Under the pieces are notes generated by a model. The model searched no databases and was not told the origin of the DNA. It saw only the letters and a program-made list of their open reading frames with translations. Position numbers and translations under genes: made by a program. From Echinococcus granulosus (taxonomy: Eukaryota; Platyhelminthes; Cestoda; Cyclophyllidea; Taeniidae), in the NCBI RefSeq assembly GCF_000524195.1, contig NW_020170418.1, positions 288,439 through 352,438 of the forward strand: a stretch of DNA of 64,000 bases, given 5' to 3'. Position 1 is the stretch's first letter. Every line of letters begins with the position of its first letter. Below, one piece after another: positions 22,322 to 35,600 of this stretch.

Positions 22322-23455
22322 CTAATTTACAGGAGTGAGGCCACGTTACTTATATAATCCGCGGAAACCCATGTGCTCCTTTGGTCAGAGCAATGTTAAA
22401 CACATCATCGACGCACTGCATTTCATTTATGAATGGATCTTCGGTATGTTTTATGATAAAATATAAAGACCCTCTAAGATCGCCACAAGTATTTGCGTAG
22501 TGTAGTTTGAACTTCAGATGTATGTTATACGAAATAAAAATCCCCACTTTTTGCAAATATTACTTCCTCCAAGTACCAGGCAACCTAATCGCCTATGCTC
22601 CCTGCCTGACTGTGCGCAGGAAAAAAAAATTTGTCGATGTAGTAACTAAGGCGAAGGGAACAAGTTAAGCTGAAAATCATCTCACGTCGACCCGACTCAG
22701 CCAGCTAGCAGACAGAACCACCCGACTAACAGACCTTGCTGGCCAATACTAGCATCAGGCCCCACGCCACCCAAATATATGGCCACACATACGAACCTCC
22801 ATGTTGCAGAAACGAAACGATCAGTTATAAGAATCATCCTTTTGAATGGCTTTCTCGCGCAAGGCAAAGTACAGAAGTCGTGACTGATTAAGGCTAGGAT
22901 GAAGGGCTCAGGACCAGTGTAGAGAATGGGGAAAGCGAATGACAAATGTGTTTGACAATAACTGGCTTTTAAGGTAAAAAACACATAGAGGGGAAGGGAG
23001 AAGAGTCAAAGGAGAGGAAGGCAGAATTGGCGTCCAGTTTGATGAGAAGTGGAGGGAAGAAAAGGGGAGGAGAACGGCGATGTGGAAGATTGTCATGCGG
23101 AAAGAAACTGAAATCCTTCCTCCCTCACACTCCCACCTCTCCCATCGTATCACGCAGTTTTAGTTATGTACATGAGGGGTAATCAGGCATGACGCAGTCA
23201 TGGCTGCCGGGTGACGAAGGAAAGGGGGAAAAATCCAATCTAAAAGGAGGCAAAAAGGATGTAAATGCAAATCCATCCTACGAAAATTGATTCCCCTAAT
23301 TTATTTCACTCCTCAGTCAAAAAATAGCAACAACTATTCTGTGTAGTTTGGTGAATAAGGATAGCTGTTTGAAGAAGCCAGGGGCACCGTGATATACACT
23401 AGAGCAGACTTGACAGAAGGATTGACAATGGGGGGAAATATGTAGGCGTGCGCAC
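22322..23455. other. spacer or 3' end of VAV
   Basis: Should contain the last VAV coding exon (end of the C-terminal SH3) and 3' UTR on the minus strand. Two weak candidates exist: a frame near 22327-22373 reading TWVSADYIS, and an exon near 22520-22590 opening VAWYLEE after an AG. Neither can be chosen from sequence alone. Nothing else is recognised. Confidence 0.35.
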
Positions 23456-23607
23456 CCTTCCGTTGAGCCAACCTTTCCACCAGCCCTGTTCCTTAGCCCG
23501 AGTACTGATCACGTGCACGAGGTCACCACGGGTCAGTGGCAGCATGCGTGGATTTGCATCACCTTCGAAGTCGTGCTGGGCCCGTGCGTAGAAGAGTACG
23601 CTGTCCT
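23456..23607 (-). CDS. VAV: VAV exon: C-terminal SH3 domain (partial)
   Basis: Codes EDSVLFYARAQHDFEG, then RGDLVHVIS, then EQGWWKGWLNGR, an SH3 fold with the ALYDF-like ARAQHDF and the WW pair. Acceptor CTACTCAG precedes it (phase 1) and a GTGCGC donor follows (phase 0). The closing strand with the GWFPxNYV-type motif lies in a further exon not securely located. Confidence 0.88.
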
Positions 23608-26600
23608 CTGAGTAGGTGAAAATAAAAGAAAACATAGTCATCAAAAGCTCGCGTCATTGATGAATCCCCTATCCAACCAAAAATGGAGGCTGGACACAAT
23701 CCCAAGCCCCTAGGCCCGATTGCACGAATTGCATCCAAAGCTAGGTCTAAGTAGCAATGGAAAGCACTTCTTTTCCCAACCCTAGAAAAATAGTGCGATT
23801 CTCAGTATGCAATGCACTTCGCCTGTTATTTCATTTCAGGGAGCATGGTAAAAAGTGATGGCTTTGACGGGTGAATTGCCATTATTGCCTACGCGTGTCC
23901 ACGCAGATTCGACAGGCACTGCCCAGAACCCGTGTTGCCTGGACTTGGACAACACAATCGCAGGCTTGGGCAGGTCAAATGCCATTCAAGTGTCAAGAGC
24001 ATCAAAACCCAAAGAGAACTTTGGAGGCCGTGAATGATGCTTATTAAAAAGCACAGCAATTTATCAAAAGAAGTGAGCTGGACTGCCATGCAGAACTCAC
24101 CAGGGCATCGTTGGTAGGGGAACCGGAGGCAAGTCTGCACCTCATCGAAGCACTCGTTTAATGAGACTCGGCAATAAAAGTCCACAAGTGCCTCAAATTT
24201 AAACAAAAGATAAATAATTTGGTTGATTTACTTTAAAATGGGCCTTAATTGCTCCTAAAAATGGACACAAAGACGGCAGAGGAACAATGTAAGCAAAGAA
24301 GGAGGGAAAGCGTTGGGTGGATGACGCAGAGCCATGACTTGTGTTGTGTTGCGCTGTGTTGACCACAATGTCCAAAAATGGGCTTATGGGTGAACGAGCG
24401 CAGCCAAAGGCAGCGGTGTAAACAAGTTTCGACGTCTCGTGAAGGCCTGGCGAAATGGATTCGATCGATTTGTGCTGCAATCGCAACTACGGTGTGGATA
24501 CCAAGGCTGGCCACACCTCAGAAATTGACATCTGAGGATACCGTTCACGGCACTAATGAGTACGCGCAATGCGAGTTGATTCCGTACGGTTTTAGTAGAT
24601 AGGTTTGCTTTCAAACGATCGCCTTGTTTCAGTTTCAGGCGATAAAACTTTTTTGTTTACACGCCATGTTTCCAGCGCAAAACCAGCCAAGGAAAGTTCG
24701 CAGCTGCTCTCAGATGTTCATTTTACAACCTATAGCAAATAATGCGGGTAACTAACTTCACGCATGTCACGATTAACTGACACTTTTTATTACTCAAGGC
24801 AGGGAAAAACAATATAAATACACCATGGATAAACTAAAATGCTAAAGCAGTGAACAAATGTCGAACCACGCGTCCACCAATTTCGAGACAAGAGATCCGA
24901 GCCTAAACGCAACAGTCGTCGCTGGGCAGCCACAGGTAAATTGGAGTCGAATTCAAAAGGATCACAAGCTATTGCTAGGAGTTGTAAAATCTGTCGTAGG
25001 CGTCTCTATGTGGCGCCGTACCAAGATTTTCACCTGCTCCCTAGGTGCATTAACAGAGAGCGGGATCAAGTCGAAGGTGGGCAAAATCCTTTCGAATAGA
25101 AATTTTATGTCAATATACAAACGGATAGAAAATTGGCTTACAAATGTTCCTAAATATAACTGTTTTTTACTCCTCGTTTTAAGAAGGAAAGTGTCATTTG
25201 AAAATAACATCGAAATATGAAATTACCTGCAAAAACAAACGTCGAAGTGGCCACAAATGCGTGCATAAATATCTTTCATAATGCGGCCAATTTAACTAGC
25301 TTTAATAAAACATATGCTAACGTCGCAGCAGGAGTATAACTTTTCATGCCCCATTGGGATTTGATTGAAAAGCCCGTTTTATGAGCCTCAAATGTCGGTA
25401 CTTAGAGTGTTAAATGATGGTAGGACACTGCACCATCACGCACATCGACTCATTTAATACACCGGTCAAGAGAGGTCGCCAAGCCAACACTGGCCGAGGA
25501 GGGGGGGTCGCAGGCCCTTCCTGCACGGAATGGGTGTTTACCCATTGCGATCGCGTTTACACGGTGCACTAGCAACGGAAAGCGAAGAGCGAAACCGTTC
25601 GCGCCTCCTCGCCTTTGCGTGCGTGCCTACGAGCACAGTGAACAAAAGCCGACCTGCCGCTGAGTGAAATGGAAAAATGCAAGTGACAAAAAGACACAGA
25701 TGCACATCCGAGTGAGTCATGAGGTAGTAGTGATATGAATTGAAGAAAATAGACAAAAAGATGAGTGAGCGCAGAGAGAATGAGAAGTGGAAAAGCGCGG
25801 TGCATCCTAAGGTGGTTTGCATCACACCATACGCACAGTTCGTATACGTGGGCAGAGATGGGTAAACTGGTTGGATAGATGGCAGCTATAATAAAAGCCC
25901 CTTGGTACACATAACTTACCCAAATGCAGGATTGATGCCACACAGAGTGGCAAAATGAAAGGGGAAAGGGCACACTCAGTAAACTCACTTCAAGGGACTT
26001 GAAACGCTGAGGAGAGCAGAGATAGAAACAGGAGTCGGAGCTGCGCTGAATGCGGATGTGGCGCGGATGGTGGTACACGACGGAGAGAGAATATTCGCCC
26101 ATCCGAGAGACGTTTTTAGAAATTCTCACAAGAAATGTACCATTCTCGCACCCTGTCAGTAGCTGGGTTGCCTCTGCTCGATCCATTTCTCCAAAGTACC
26201 TAAGACGTTAGAAACCGTGGGCTAGCAGATTGTTAAGATAACACTTCAAACGGTACCATGCACAATAAGACCACGGCAAGCGAAATGAAATTTCCAATGG
26301 GCTGAGAGACAAGTACCAGATAATTGAAATTAACAAACTGACCCCAGCCCCACGATTCTGTAATGTGATGCAAACTGTGCTCGAGAAACGCAATACAATA
26401 AAACGACATTTACTCTTATTATTTAGCGTACTTAGATAATAGGTTGCCTCATGCATCTCATTTTAGTCAAGTAACATCACAAAAAATGAAAGGATTCCAG
26501 TACCTAAAGGACCACTTTTATAAAGGTATATAAACGCTAGTCATGCTCAATGAAAACTCAGAAGCTGATGCTATACAACACAGGTACTCTAGTTAGTCGG

Positions 26601-29600
26601 ATGACCACCACCGCTACCGTTTACCTAATTGAACAGCGGCTGGAGCGACAAGGCAAAGGAGGGGATGTACCAAGACATAGAGGAGAATGACTGATTAGTT
26701 GGAGGGGAAAGAAGAGGAGCAGCAGCACAGCTGTAATGCCTTCCGGTGGTTTTGACACCAACATTAGAATTGGGGGTCGTGTAGGTGCGGAGGGAGGAGG
26801 AGCGAGTCACGCCAGCGCCACCATCGCCATCAGGAGGTATTGGTGGCAGCTCTGTCCGAGTCGAAGAGGAGGAAAGAGAGGCCAGTGTTCCCAGCGAAGG
26901 AGTAGTGAGGTTGGAGAGAGACTGATACCATCACCATCACACAGAGGGAGAGAGAAGTGGGAGAGCATGCAAGAGCAAAAAGGGATAACAATACAGATAA
27001 CATGCAGACATGCTTCATGCATTCCACATGACCGAGAACAATTCTCGCGTATCTATTACAACCAATCCCCCTTCCGACTCATTATCTCGCATGCGCACGC
27101 CCTCAATGAATACAAGACCAACCATGGACAATTGGAGAGGGCGATTTTGGTACTGGTGGTCGGCGTGGAAGGTGAGGTGCAGTGTCCATCGGTGTCGTCC
27201 GTAGCAAGACATTCACCTGCCTCGCGCTCAGTGGAGTTGTGCTGTCCTAAGCACGGCGACGCTGAGGTGGAAGCAAACCTCAACGACGAGGTCATCTGTG
27301 GGGTCACATCGTTAAGCGACAGGACATGCATAACTTGGTCGCGAGAAGTCTGGCGAGACATCGTGGTCAGAGGTCTCTGCATTCACAGGGGGTGGTGGCG
27401 GGATTAAATTGCACATGGCAAAGTTTTATCCCATTCATTTCCTGCTGGCTTCAGCTTAGAGCGTGGGAAAGTTGATCCATCCATGATCAAATTTAGCAAA
27501 CGTTTACGATACCTCATAGACTCAGTGGATTCGGATATCGTAATTCTATGCAGAAATGACTAATTGGAGGTGTCACATTCACGTGAAAAGTCGCCGATTA
27601 TATACCACATTCTATTGTGGACTTTGATAATATGTACAGCAGAAATTGTGGCTACTTCAACTGCTCCATAAAGCCCAACTGGCGTTTCGAAGGTGAGTTT
27701 CATTACTAAGCAATCAGTCTGAACAATGATTAGCAAATGTTGGCGACCCAACCTTCAATGAAAAATACCGGGAAATCCCTTCCATTATACAATTGAAGGC
27801 TCTGTAGATCGTTTACCAAGCGAAATCATTGTACTCGTTTGCATTTGGACTCCTTTCCATTTCCTCTACAGTGCCTTTTTTGTCAACACATCATCAAGTG
27901 TCACAAATTTATATAGTTAGGCTTAATTTGCTCTTTGGAAAATTAAGCAAAATAGTCTAATGCACTAGTATCCGCAAGCATAAACGGTTGGGACGGGGTA
28001 CATGATAATCTACTAAAAAACGATGTGAAGTTTACCCGGAATGGGTAAAATCGAAGTATTTTATTTTGTTTGAATGACAATGCAACTGTCAGCAGGAATG
28101 AACAAGTAACAGCATTTACTTTGGTTGGTTTTAAAATAAAGTGCATCTAGAAGTGGGCATCATCAGAGCGGTAGATCAAAGACGGCGTGATTAGCATAAA
28201 GGACAACTTGATTAGTACGTGGGACAATCCTTAGAGGTTTACACGGCTGCTTCTGACCTCGATTTAAACACGCTCTGTTTAAATGTTGTGTAATCTCTGA
28301 ATCACACCACTGACTTATCCCTACATACAGTCACATTATGATGTCAAATCCAAAGCAAGCATTGTCAAACCTGTAAATTTACCAATGCAGGAAGTAAATA
28401 AGCAAAGTGAAATATGCACTTACATCAGATTTCATAGGGATTTCCACGTGAGACGCTGGAAACCACCCTTCTTGGTCATTCAGTCGGCCCTGAAATTAAA
28501 AAAAAGCAACTATAGATGAGAGAACTTTCGGAAATTACAATAAATTTTGGTTTTAAAAACACCGCAAACGACTAAAAAATCGCTTATGCAAACACCAAAA
28601 CTATATTCAGAGTTGTGAATAAGGAAACTGCCCTAAAAGTTACATTACCAAAGGAAGCAGCCGACTGTTTCAAAACCCACTTAGTACAGCCTCTCTCATC
28701 GCTTAGAACAAATTTTAGGTTTGCGTCCCACACAAGCGCCAAATGAAGACTGCCTAATTCATACCTAATAAGTTGATGAATGAGGCCCTTTGAAAACTAG
28801 CTTCAAAAATGAAGGACCATCAAAAGTCAGTGTATTAACACATTAATCAACAAGTTGGCACAGACATCCTTGGTTTTGGTAATTGTCCAGCCGAAAGATG
28901 AGGTGTTTTGTGTTAAGGTTCTACTAAGCCACTACCCACGAATGGAATGATCGCACCGCAATTAATATTCGGAAAAAAGGAGGAGAAAAGGAAAATAGCT
29001 GGACGCATATATTTTATAATTCGAAATTCTTTGCTAATAAAATGCAATTATTTTGTTATCAAGGCATTGAAAAACCGAAGTAATCAGGTACCATCGGACA
29101 GCCGCGTCAGGCTTTGCTTCGTGGTTTTCAAGGTTCCGTTCTGATTACTAGAATAGTGGAGGTAGAACCAAAGACCTGTAAGCTGCTCACCACTAGTCCC
29201 ACGAAAACACGGCCATCCTTACACCTATACCCACATACGCATGGATTTATGTATAACTTTACACGCACATATATATATATATATATGTGCATTTCGGCTT
29301 GCATTTGGCACAAAAAACGAGGCACTCAATTGTAAATAGGTGATTATGCCGAACCAAGTAAGGAAGGGGTGGAAACGAGAACCGCTTTTTACCGCTTAAT
29401 TACTTATGCACACAAGTGGTCAAACAATGCGAGGCATGCACATGGATACACAAAACGCGTTCCCCAAAGGCCAGGCATTTGCACATGATAATTAATTTAC
29501 CCGTGAATGGCATTGAAATAAGAGGTCAATGATCCCCTAGTTCCAAGAACCGGAAGCCATGTTGATGCACCGATAAATTGCAAAAAGGAGTGGACCTCTG

Positions 29601-32600
29601 CCAGAGGGTTCATTCAATCAAGAGTGTTTCAAAACTACGCCTCTGCTTGATTGTAGTGACTAATTTACACTACTGCATTAATCCCGAGAAGATTAGATAT
29701 TTTACTATTAGACTGAAAAATTGACTGCTATATGCCAATGATTCAAGTAAAGTGGAAATTATTAAAACAATTTGATCTCGACGTCTTGGGAATTGGTCAT
29801 AGCTTGTTGCAACCCCTTTTTTTTCAAAATCGGAGTAATTCCCATTTGCATAACGTCTAACTAAAAAATAATACAGGTTCAGTAAATATCGAATGATATC
29901 AAGATTGAAATTGCACTAAATCGGCATTGCATAGTCCCAGTACCTCCAGAGGAGACGAATAGGATTAACTTGATTTTTTTTACCACTTTCTCAATGAATG
30001 GGCTACACAGTTTCGTATTTAATTAGGGGGCTTGTATTCCGCTCACATCCGACCCACATCTACAGGAAATGAAGGTAGACCGTAGTAGACATCATACCGT
30101 AAAGTAAACTTACGGATAAACCCACTATCCCAACCGATCAACATTTCGTGTTTGAAGAAGTAGTTTGGCTCAATATCTGTAACTTCTTGAAAAAGTGTGC
30201 ATAAATCAGCGCTTGAACAGCGGCCAGATGAAAAACCGACACCAAATACCTAGCTGCTTATGGTAGGACAAGAAAGTGGAGGTCTTCTACCCTGTCAATA
30301 AGGAAATGCTACATTTTTGTGAACCAGACCAAACCGTATATTTGCGGAAACATTTGGTACTACGTTGATTTGCAGGAAATTAGGATCTGCAATAGTGCCA
30401 GCATACCGTATGGATAAATATTCCGCTGTATTAATGCAAAAAGCCTTTTAGGAATTCGACTCTGGAAGAACAACTTGTCTAACAAGCCACTGTTTATAGA
30501 AGGGAAAAATAAATTCTCTTTTCCACTGGAACACCAACTGTTGTTATTAATTCATACAGGGTGTAGAATGTATTCATGTGGTCGAAAACGCTAAACATCG
30601 CCCGTCCCTATCGATACCTCTGCAGTGACTGGAAATTTTCCCGCGGGAAATGATGAAATGTTACATACATTAAAATTTCGGACCCACACACGGAGCTTAG
30701 TACGTAGGTAGAGGTAAACGAAAGCCGTGGCAATAAATTCTCAAACATTATCCAACGGATAAACAAAATAAAAGTTTTCAATTCGGTCAAATGATATAAA
30801 TAACTATAGGGCAGTTTCCGATCAGAAATTCCTCGTATATTGCACCGTCTACAAATTATCGACAAAAAACTAAAATCTTCCAATTTCTTAAATCGGGAAA
30901 TGAATCATGATGCTTTTAGTAAATTCTGCATAGGAAAATTTTCTTTCAAAATTAATTATAAATGACCATTCGTTAAACATTTTTTTCGTGATAGTGCCGA
31001 TTCGGCTAGAAACTCTAAACACCAAACCCGAAGAGGAGAATTATTTGGAGTCTCAATCGCACAAACTTTTGTTTGGTCATCCTACACACAAGTTCTAGAA
31101 GTAGTACGCACATACCTTAAAGTGTGTTTGCAGGAAGATAGCGTGACAAGGGCACATAAGACGATCTTCTTTACAAAGTGGGACCACATGAGCAACAGGA
31201 ACTGGGGTGTGATTGAACCTGTCTCTCAGGGGAGGTGGGGAGGACATGATGCACGAGCTGTAGGCACGCGCACACGGGAGATGGAGGATAACACTAAGAC
31301 CTGGAGCACTCCGACTGAGGGATTGATTTACATTCGCCACAAACACAACGCGCAGCATGCAACATAAAGGGCAGATGGTGTTCCTTAAGGCGCCGACTAT
31401 GCGCATTTTAATGTTAACAAGTCCTTTAGGAACGCTAGTTCTTAACTACAATTCAAATGTATGGGTAGTCCCTTACCCAAGTTTTTAGTAACGTATAACT
31501 AACTTCAGTTAATTAATACCAATGTACTGAAAGGAACGACACAAATCATTGCAGCTTGAGAATGGAGTACATGAAAGCGAGGATGAAACTGGAAGTAAGT
31601 ACGCAGCATTGGTCGGAGAGAGAATACATCGCAAAGTTGACCTATGGTGAGACTTTGGCCGATTTGAAAGCAGGGTGGATAGCAATCTAATTCTCATTCT
31701 CAAATTAGCTTATAAGGCTGCACTTACCAAAAGATACCTGCAAGGACAACTGACGGTTCTTTTCTACTTTTTATTTGAAAAACTTGAGTTGGTTGAGAAA
31801 GTGCATGACGCAAAGTTGCAAGTTAATTCTGGTCTAGCATCGGTAACAATTGGCCACAAATAAAACGAATATTTCGGTCACAAAATTTCGGGAAAAAAAT
31901 TAAGGTTTTCACATGATAAAAAGAACATGCGGCACGAACTAGTTCAACAATCTTCGAATCACGTTAAAGTCGTGAATTCATTGAAATCGAGATTATTGTT
32001 GAATAAGTGGGAACGGTTTGTGGAGTCTGCTAAGGTCTATACAGTTTTAAATAGTATTTACTACCTACGAGACCCCGTTATCCTGGTGATTTCGCATTTC
32101 ACGCATGAATGATTGCGTGGATAAATAGGTGCTATGCATACATTATGTGCCATTATTCGATTCATTCCGAGGCTAAACATGTCTAAACCGCTATGCGTGA
32201 CTGATAGGTTCAATTTGATAGAAAACGTTCGTCAAATAAAACGAGGAGAAACTGAGCTATTTTCTCGCTAACAGAATTTAAAGACCAATTGAACTAACTG
32301 GAACAGTAGATTAAGTTAATAGTAGACTGAATTCACTCGGATTAAAAGGCTAAACAATTCGAACTATGCACCTGGATCCTGTGATACTTAAACAAAATGA
32401 GGCCGACAGAGTTTCACCAAGCTACCCTAATGACACTCCCAACAAAGCACCCCCCTACTACTATTCATAGGCGCGCAACGAAACCAAGCGACAAGGATAA
32501 AAAGCGTTTTAAATTAGCTAGACTTATCAAACATTTAGAAGAGAAGCTGTGAGAAATGCGACAAGGGTTCGTCGACCCCAAGGCAGTTCGAAGTGCAGAA

Positions 32601-35600
32601 TTAACTCAACTGAGCAAGTGATTGAAAATGGAAAAAAAGTACACATGAATCATTCATTCGGGTATGTCGAGACTGAAATGTATACAAAATTTGAACGTGT
32701 ATTCATTACGTTAAGAAAGAATATTTGTCCACTCGAAACTTTATGGAAAACTATATTGCAAAACATCACCTCGAAGTTGAATTTGGTGACGGGAGAAAAT
32801 AGGTGGAAGTGATATGCATAATCACTAATAGTTAGTAAAACAGCGCCTTTGTAATTAAAAATTTACCATGAACGGCGGATAAAACGAGGCACCGCCAATA
32901 ATTTCACGCTGTAAATGGATAAATCGGAGGTAGGATTAGCACCAAACTTGGCTAAAAGACACACTGCCATCAATGAGAGGTTTGACACATTCGACCTAAG
33001 GTCACCGTGACGTTCTTCGAGAGAAATTAACAACCGACGTTGAGTGGATAAGGTCACACTTAATCGTCGAGTTCGTAAAAGATGATGCAAATCGCAATAG
33101 TTTAGATAGGGAGTTGATTCAGCTAATACGTTTAAAGCCTCGAATGTAGCTGAGCGAATTTACTTCACTAGCAGAAATATTCATAAAGTAATGCATTGGA
33201 AGTGCAAGAGATGGAAATTCGATTAAAGACCACTGAATATTAGAATATAATGTGTCAAAGTGACTAGTGTTTTGGGACCACAAATCTGAGAACCTGTCAT
33301 AGTTGCAATTATCTGCTGTCCGAGAGGCAATCAATGAGTCAAATTTCCAACCCGATCTGTAAATCCGTAGCAGCAGCGGTACTAACAGTAACATCCCAGT
33401 ACTATTATACTCTTAGGTGTCAACGCATCTTAAAATGTGAATTAGGAGGATCAATATATAACACCAAGAATAAGTAAAATGCGGATAAATATTAGCATCC
33501 ATTCGGCGTAAACATCTTGTGTGAAGACGCACAAAGGTGCAGCACAGGATAGAAACAATACACCAACGTTTACAGCATAAACAACCTGGTCATCTGTATG
33601 TCACTTGTTTATATTAACTCAGAGGGTGGATACTCGATTCCTGACAGAAAAAGTCGGTAACTCGACACAGTTGCCAATTTCAGACAAAATATATAAAATT
33701 TGACGCAAGTTAGGGAAAAAAATCCACCTACGTGAAGCCATCTTGACCCATCGAAAGGCTGAGTGAGAGTGATCCTATCACCAGTGTTAAAGGAGAGCGG
33801 TTTGAGACGCTTCGAGGGGTCACCAAAGGCACCAGGAGGTGAGAGTGGAGGTGGAGGCTCACCCGAGTAGGCGGCCACCGCGGTGATCACAATTGCCCTG
33901 GCTGCAAAGACATCCCCAATAGCCTCAAAAGAGTTCGAGCTAGTGCGCAGATGGAGTGAGGAGCTGTTGGCGGAGTCGGTGGAGACGGAGCTGGTATTGC
34001 GCGAGACTCGATGCTGCTGTTGCTGTGAGAGGTGATGGTGATTCGCGGAGGAGAGCGCCGATGACTGCTGAGAAGGAATCGACATTGAGACAATGGAAGG
34101 ACGGAAGACGCCGGGGATGTGACTGCCGCGATGGTAGGTAGTCCCTCCATTGGCCACAAGCATGGAAGTATGAGGAGGGAGAAGGGTCGGAACGTTCACC
34201 AGACAGGCTTTGTGCGCAGCCAAACCGGTTTCTACAGGAGTTGGAATGAATTATGCCATTGAGACCCACAATCTCAGCATATGATTTTCTGAGAACAATA
34301 TAAAGTGTTAGACTATACGTTACACGGCCTCTTGTTTCTGCATTTAAAAACAAATTTGATGGTCTAAACAGAAAAAAAATCAAGAAATTGTGACGAATTT
34401 ATGAAAATTGCGCAAATTAGAGTCGACTGGAAGATCCTATTAGTGTTTAAATGTAATTGTGATGCATTTAATCGGAAACGTTGAATCACGCAGTTTAAAG
34501 AAAGTGGAAACAACGGCACCACACGAGGTGGTCATGGGATACCACTTTACGTCCAGACACCGAAGTTCTGGGAATGTAGTGCACATCTTCCAAGAGTTAT
34601 TTCCAGCTGCGCACAAAGCTCATAAAATCCCTATTCAGTGGAAAAAGGAATTCGCCTGTCATTGATACAGTTCTTTCAGTTGGGCATTGGCTATTGAGCT
34701 GAGGAGTTGGATCGAAACGATGAATTACGGTAAGCTTTACTCATCTTTATTTCCTTACAAATATTAATTCGGCAACCCAATTTGTGCAGCATATTACTCC
34801 AATAATGAAAAATAAAGGATAAATTGGCCAACAAAGTCACTCCCTATGTAAAAAATCAAATAAAAAACCCCGATCCAGTTTTAAAACTATTCTGACGACA
34901 TGCAAAACAGCGAATTTAAAAATCAAAAAGAACTTTAAGCAGAGGGTGATAAAAGTGCTACTTACCTCTGCATTGGTATCCCTGATAGAAGACACCCTGA
35001 AGTAGTTTTTTACACACGCAACAATAAGTTGTTTGCTTGAAAGTTGCCATCTCAAATTGATAACCATTGTCCTTGGCTCCGGGAGGAAACTGATTACTCC
35101 TAAAATGTACAATCGGTCATAAATAGCTTTTAAAACTGAGAAGACCTTAATAAGCCATGATGAAAAATTGATTCTCATGCACCTACAACAACCAAAGAGA
35201 TTTAAATTTCGCATATGGCAAAAATTTTAATGTACTAGGGCTAAATTCAGGAAAACTACTTCCGATTAATTTAATTTAAAAAGATTCATTGACAGAATAT
35301 AGATCCAGTCCTGATAAGAAGACGTTGTAAACAAGCTTTCAATTCCAAATATGATCAACAATAAACATGGAAGTGATAGAGGTTTGTGAAAGGTGCGGTG
35401 GGAAGAACTCAAAGGAGCACAAAATACGCCAAGAATGGTACTTACAACGCCGTTTCAGTGGCCTTAATCCAAGCATTTCGGAACTCCTCCGATTTTGCAA
35501 AGAAGGTCAATTGAACGTCTTCATCGCGTTCACCGGCCAACGGAATAGTGAACTCATAGGGAAACTAGGTGCAAATGGGCAGACATGACATGAATAAGAA

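Noticed and set aside
26736..27407. 223-codon plus-strand open frame
   Set aside because: It is antisense to the VAV linker exons, which fit the phase of the flanking SH3 and SH2 exons; composition mirrors their Ser/Thr/Pro codons.
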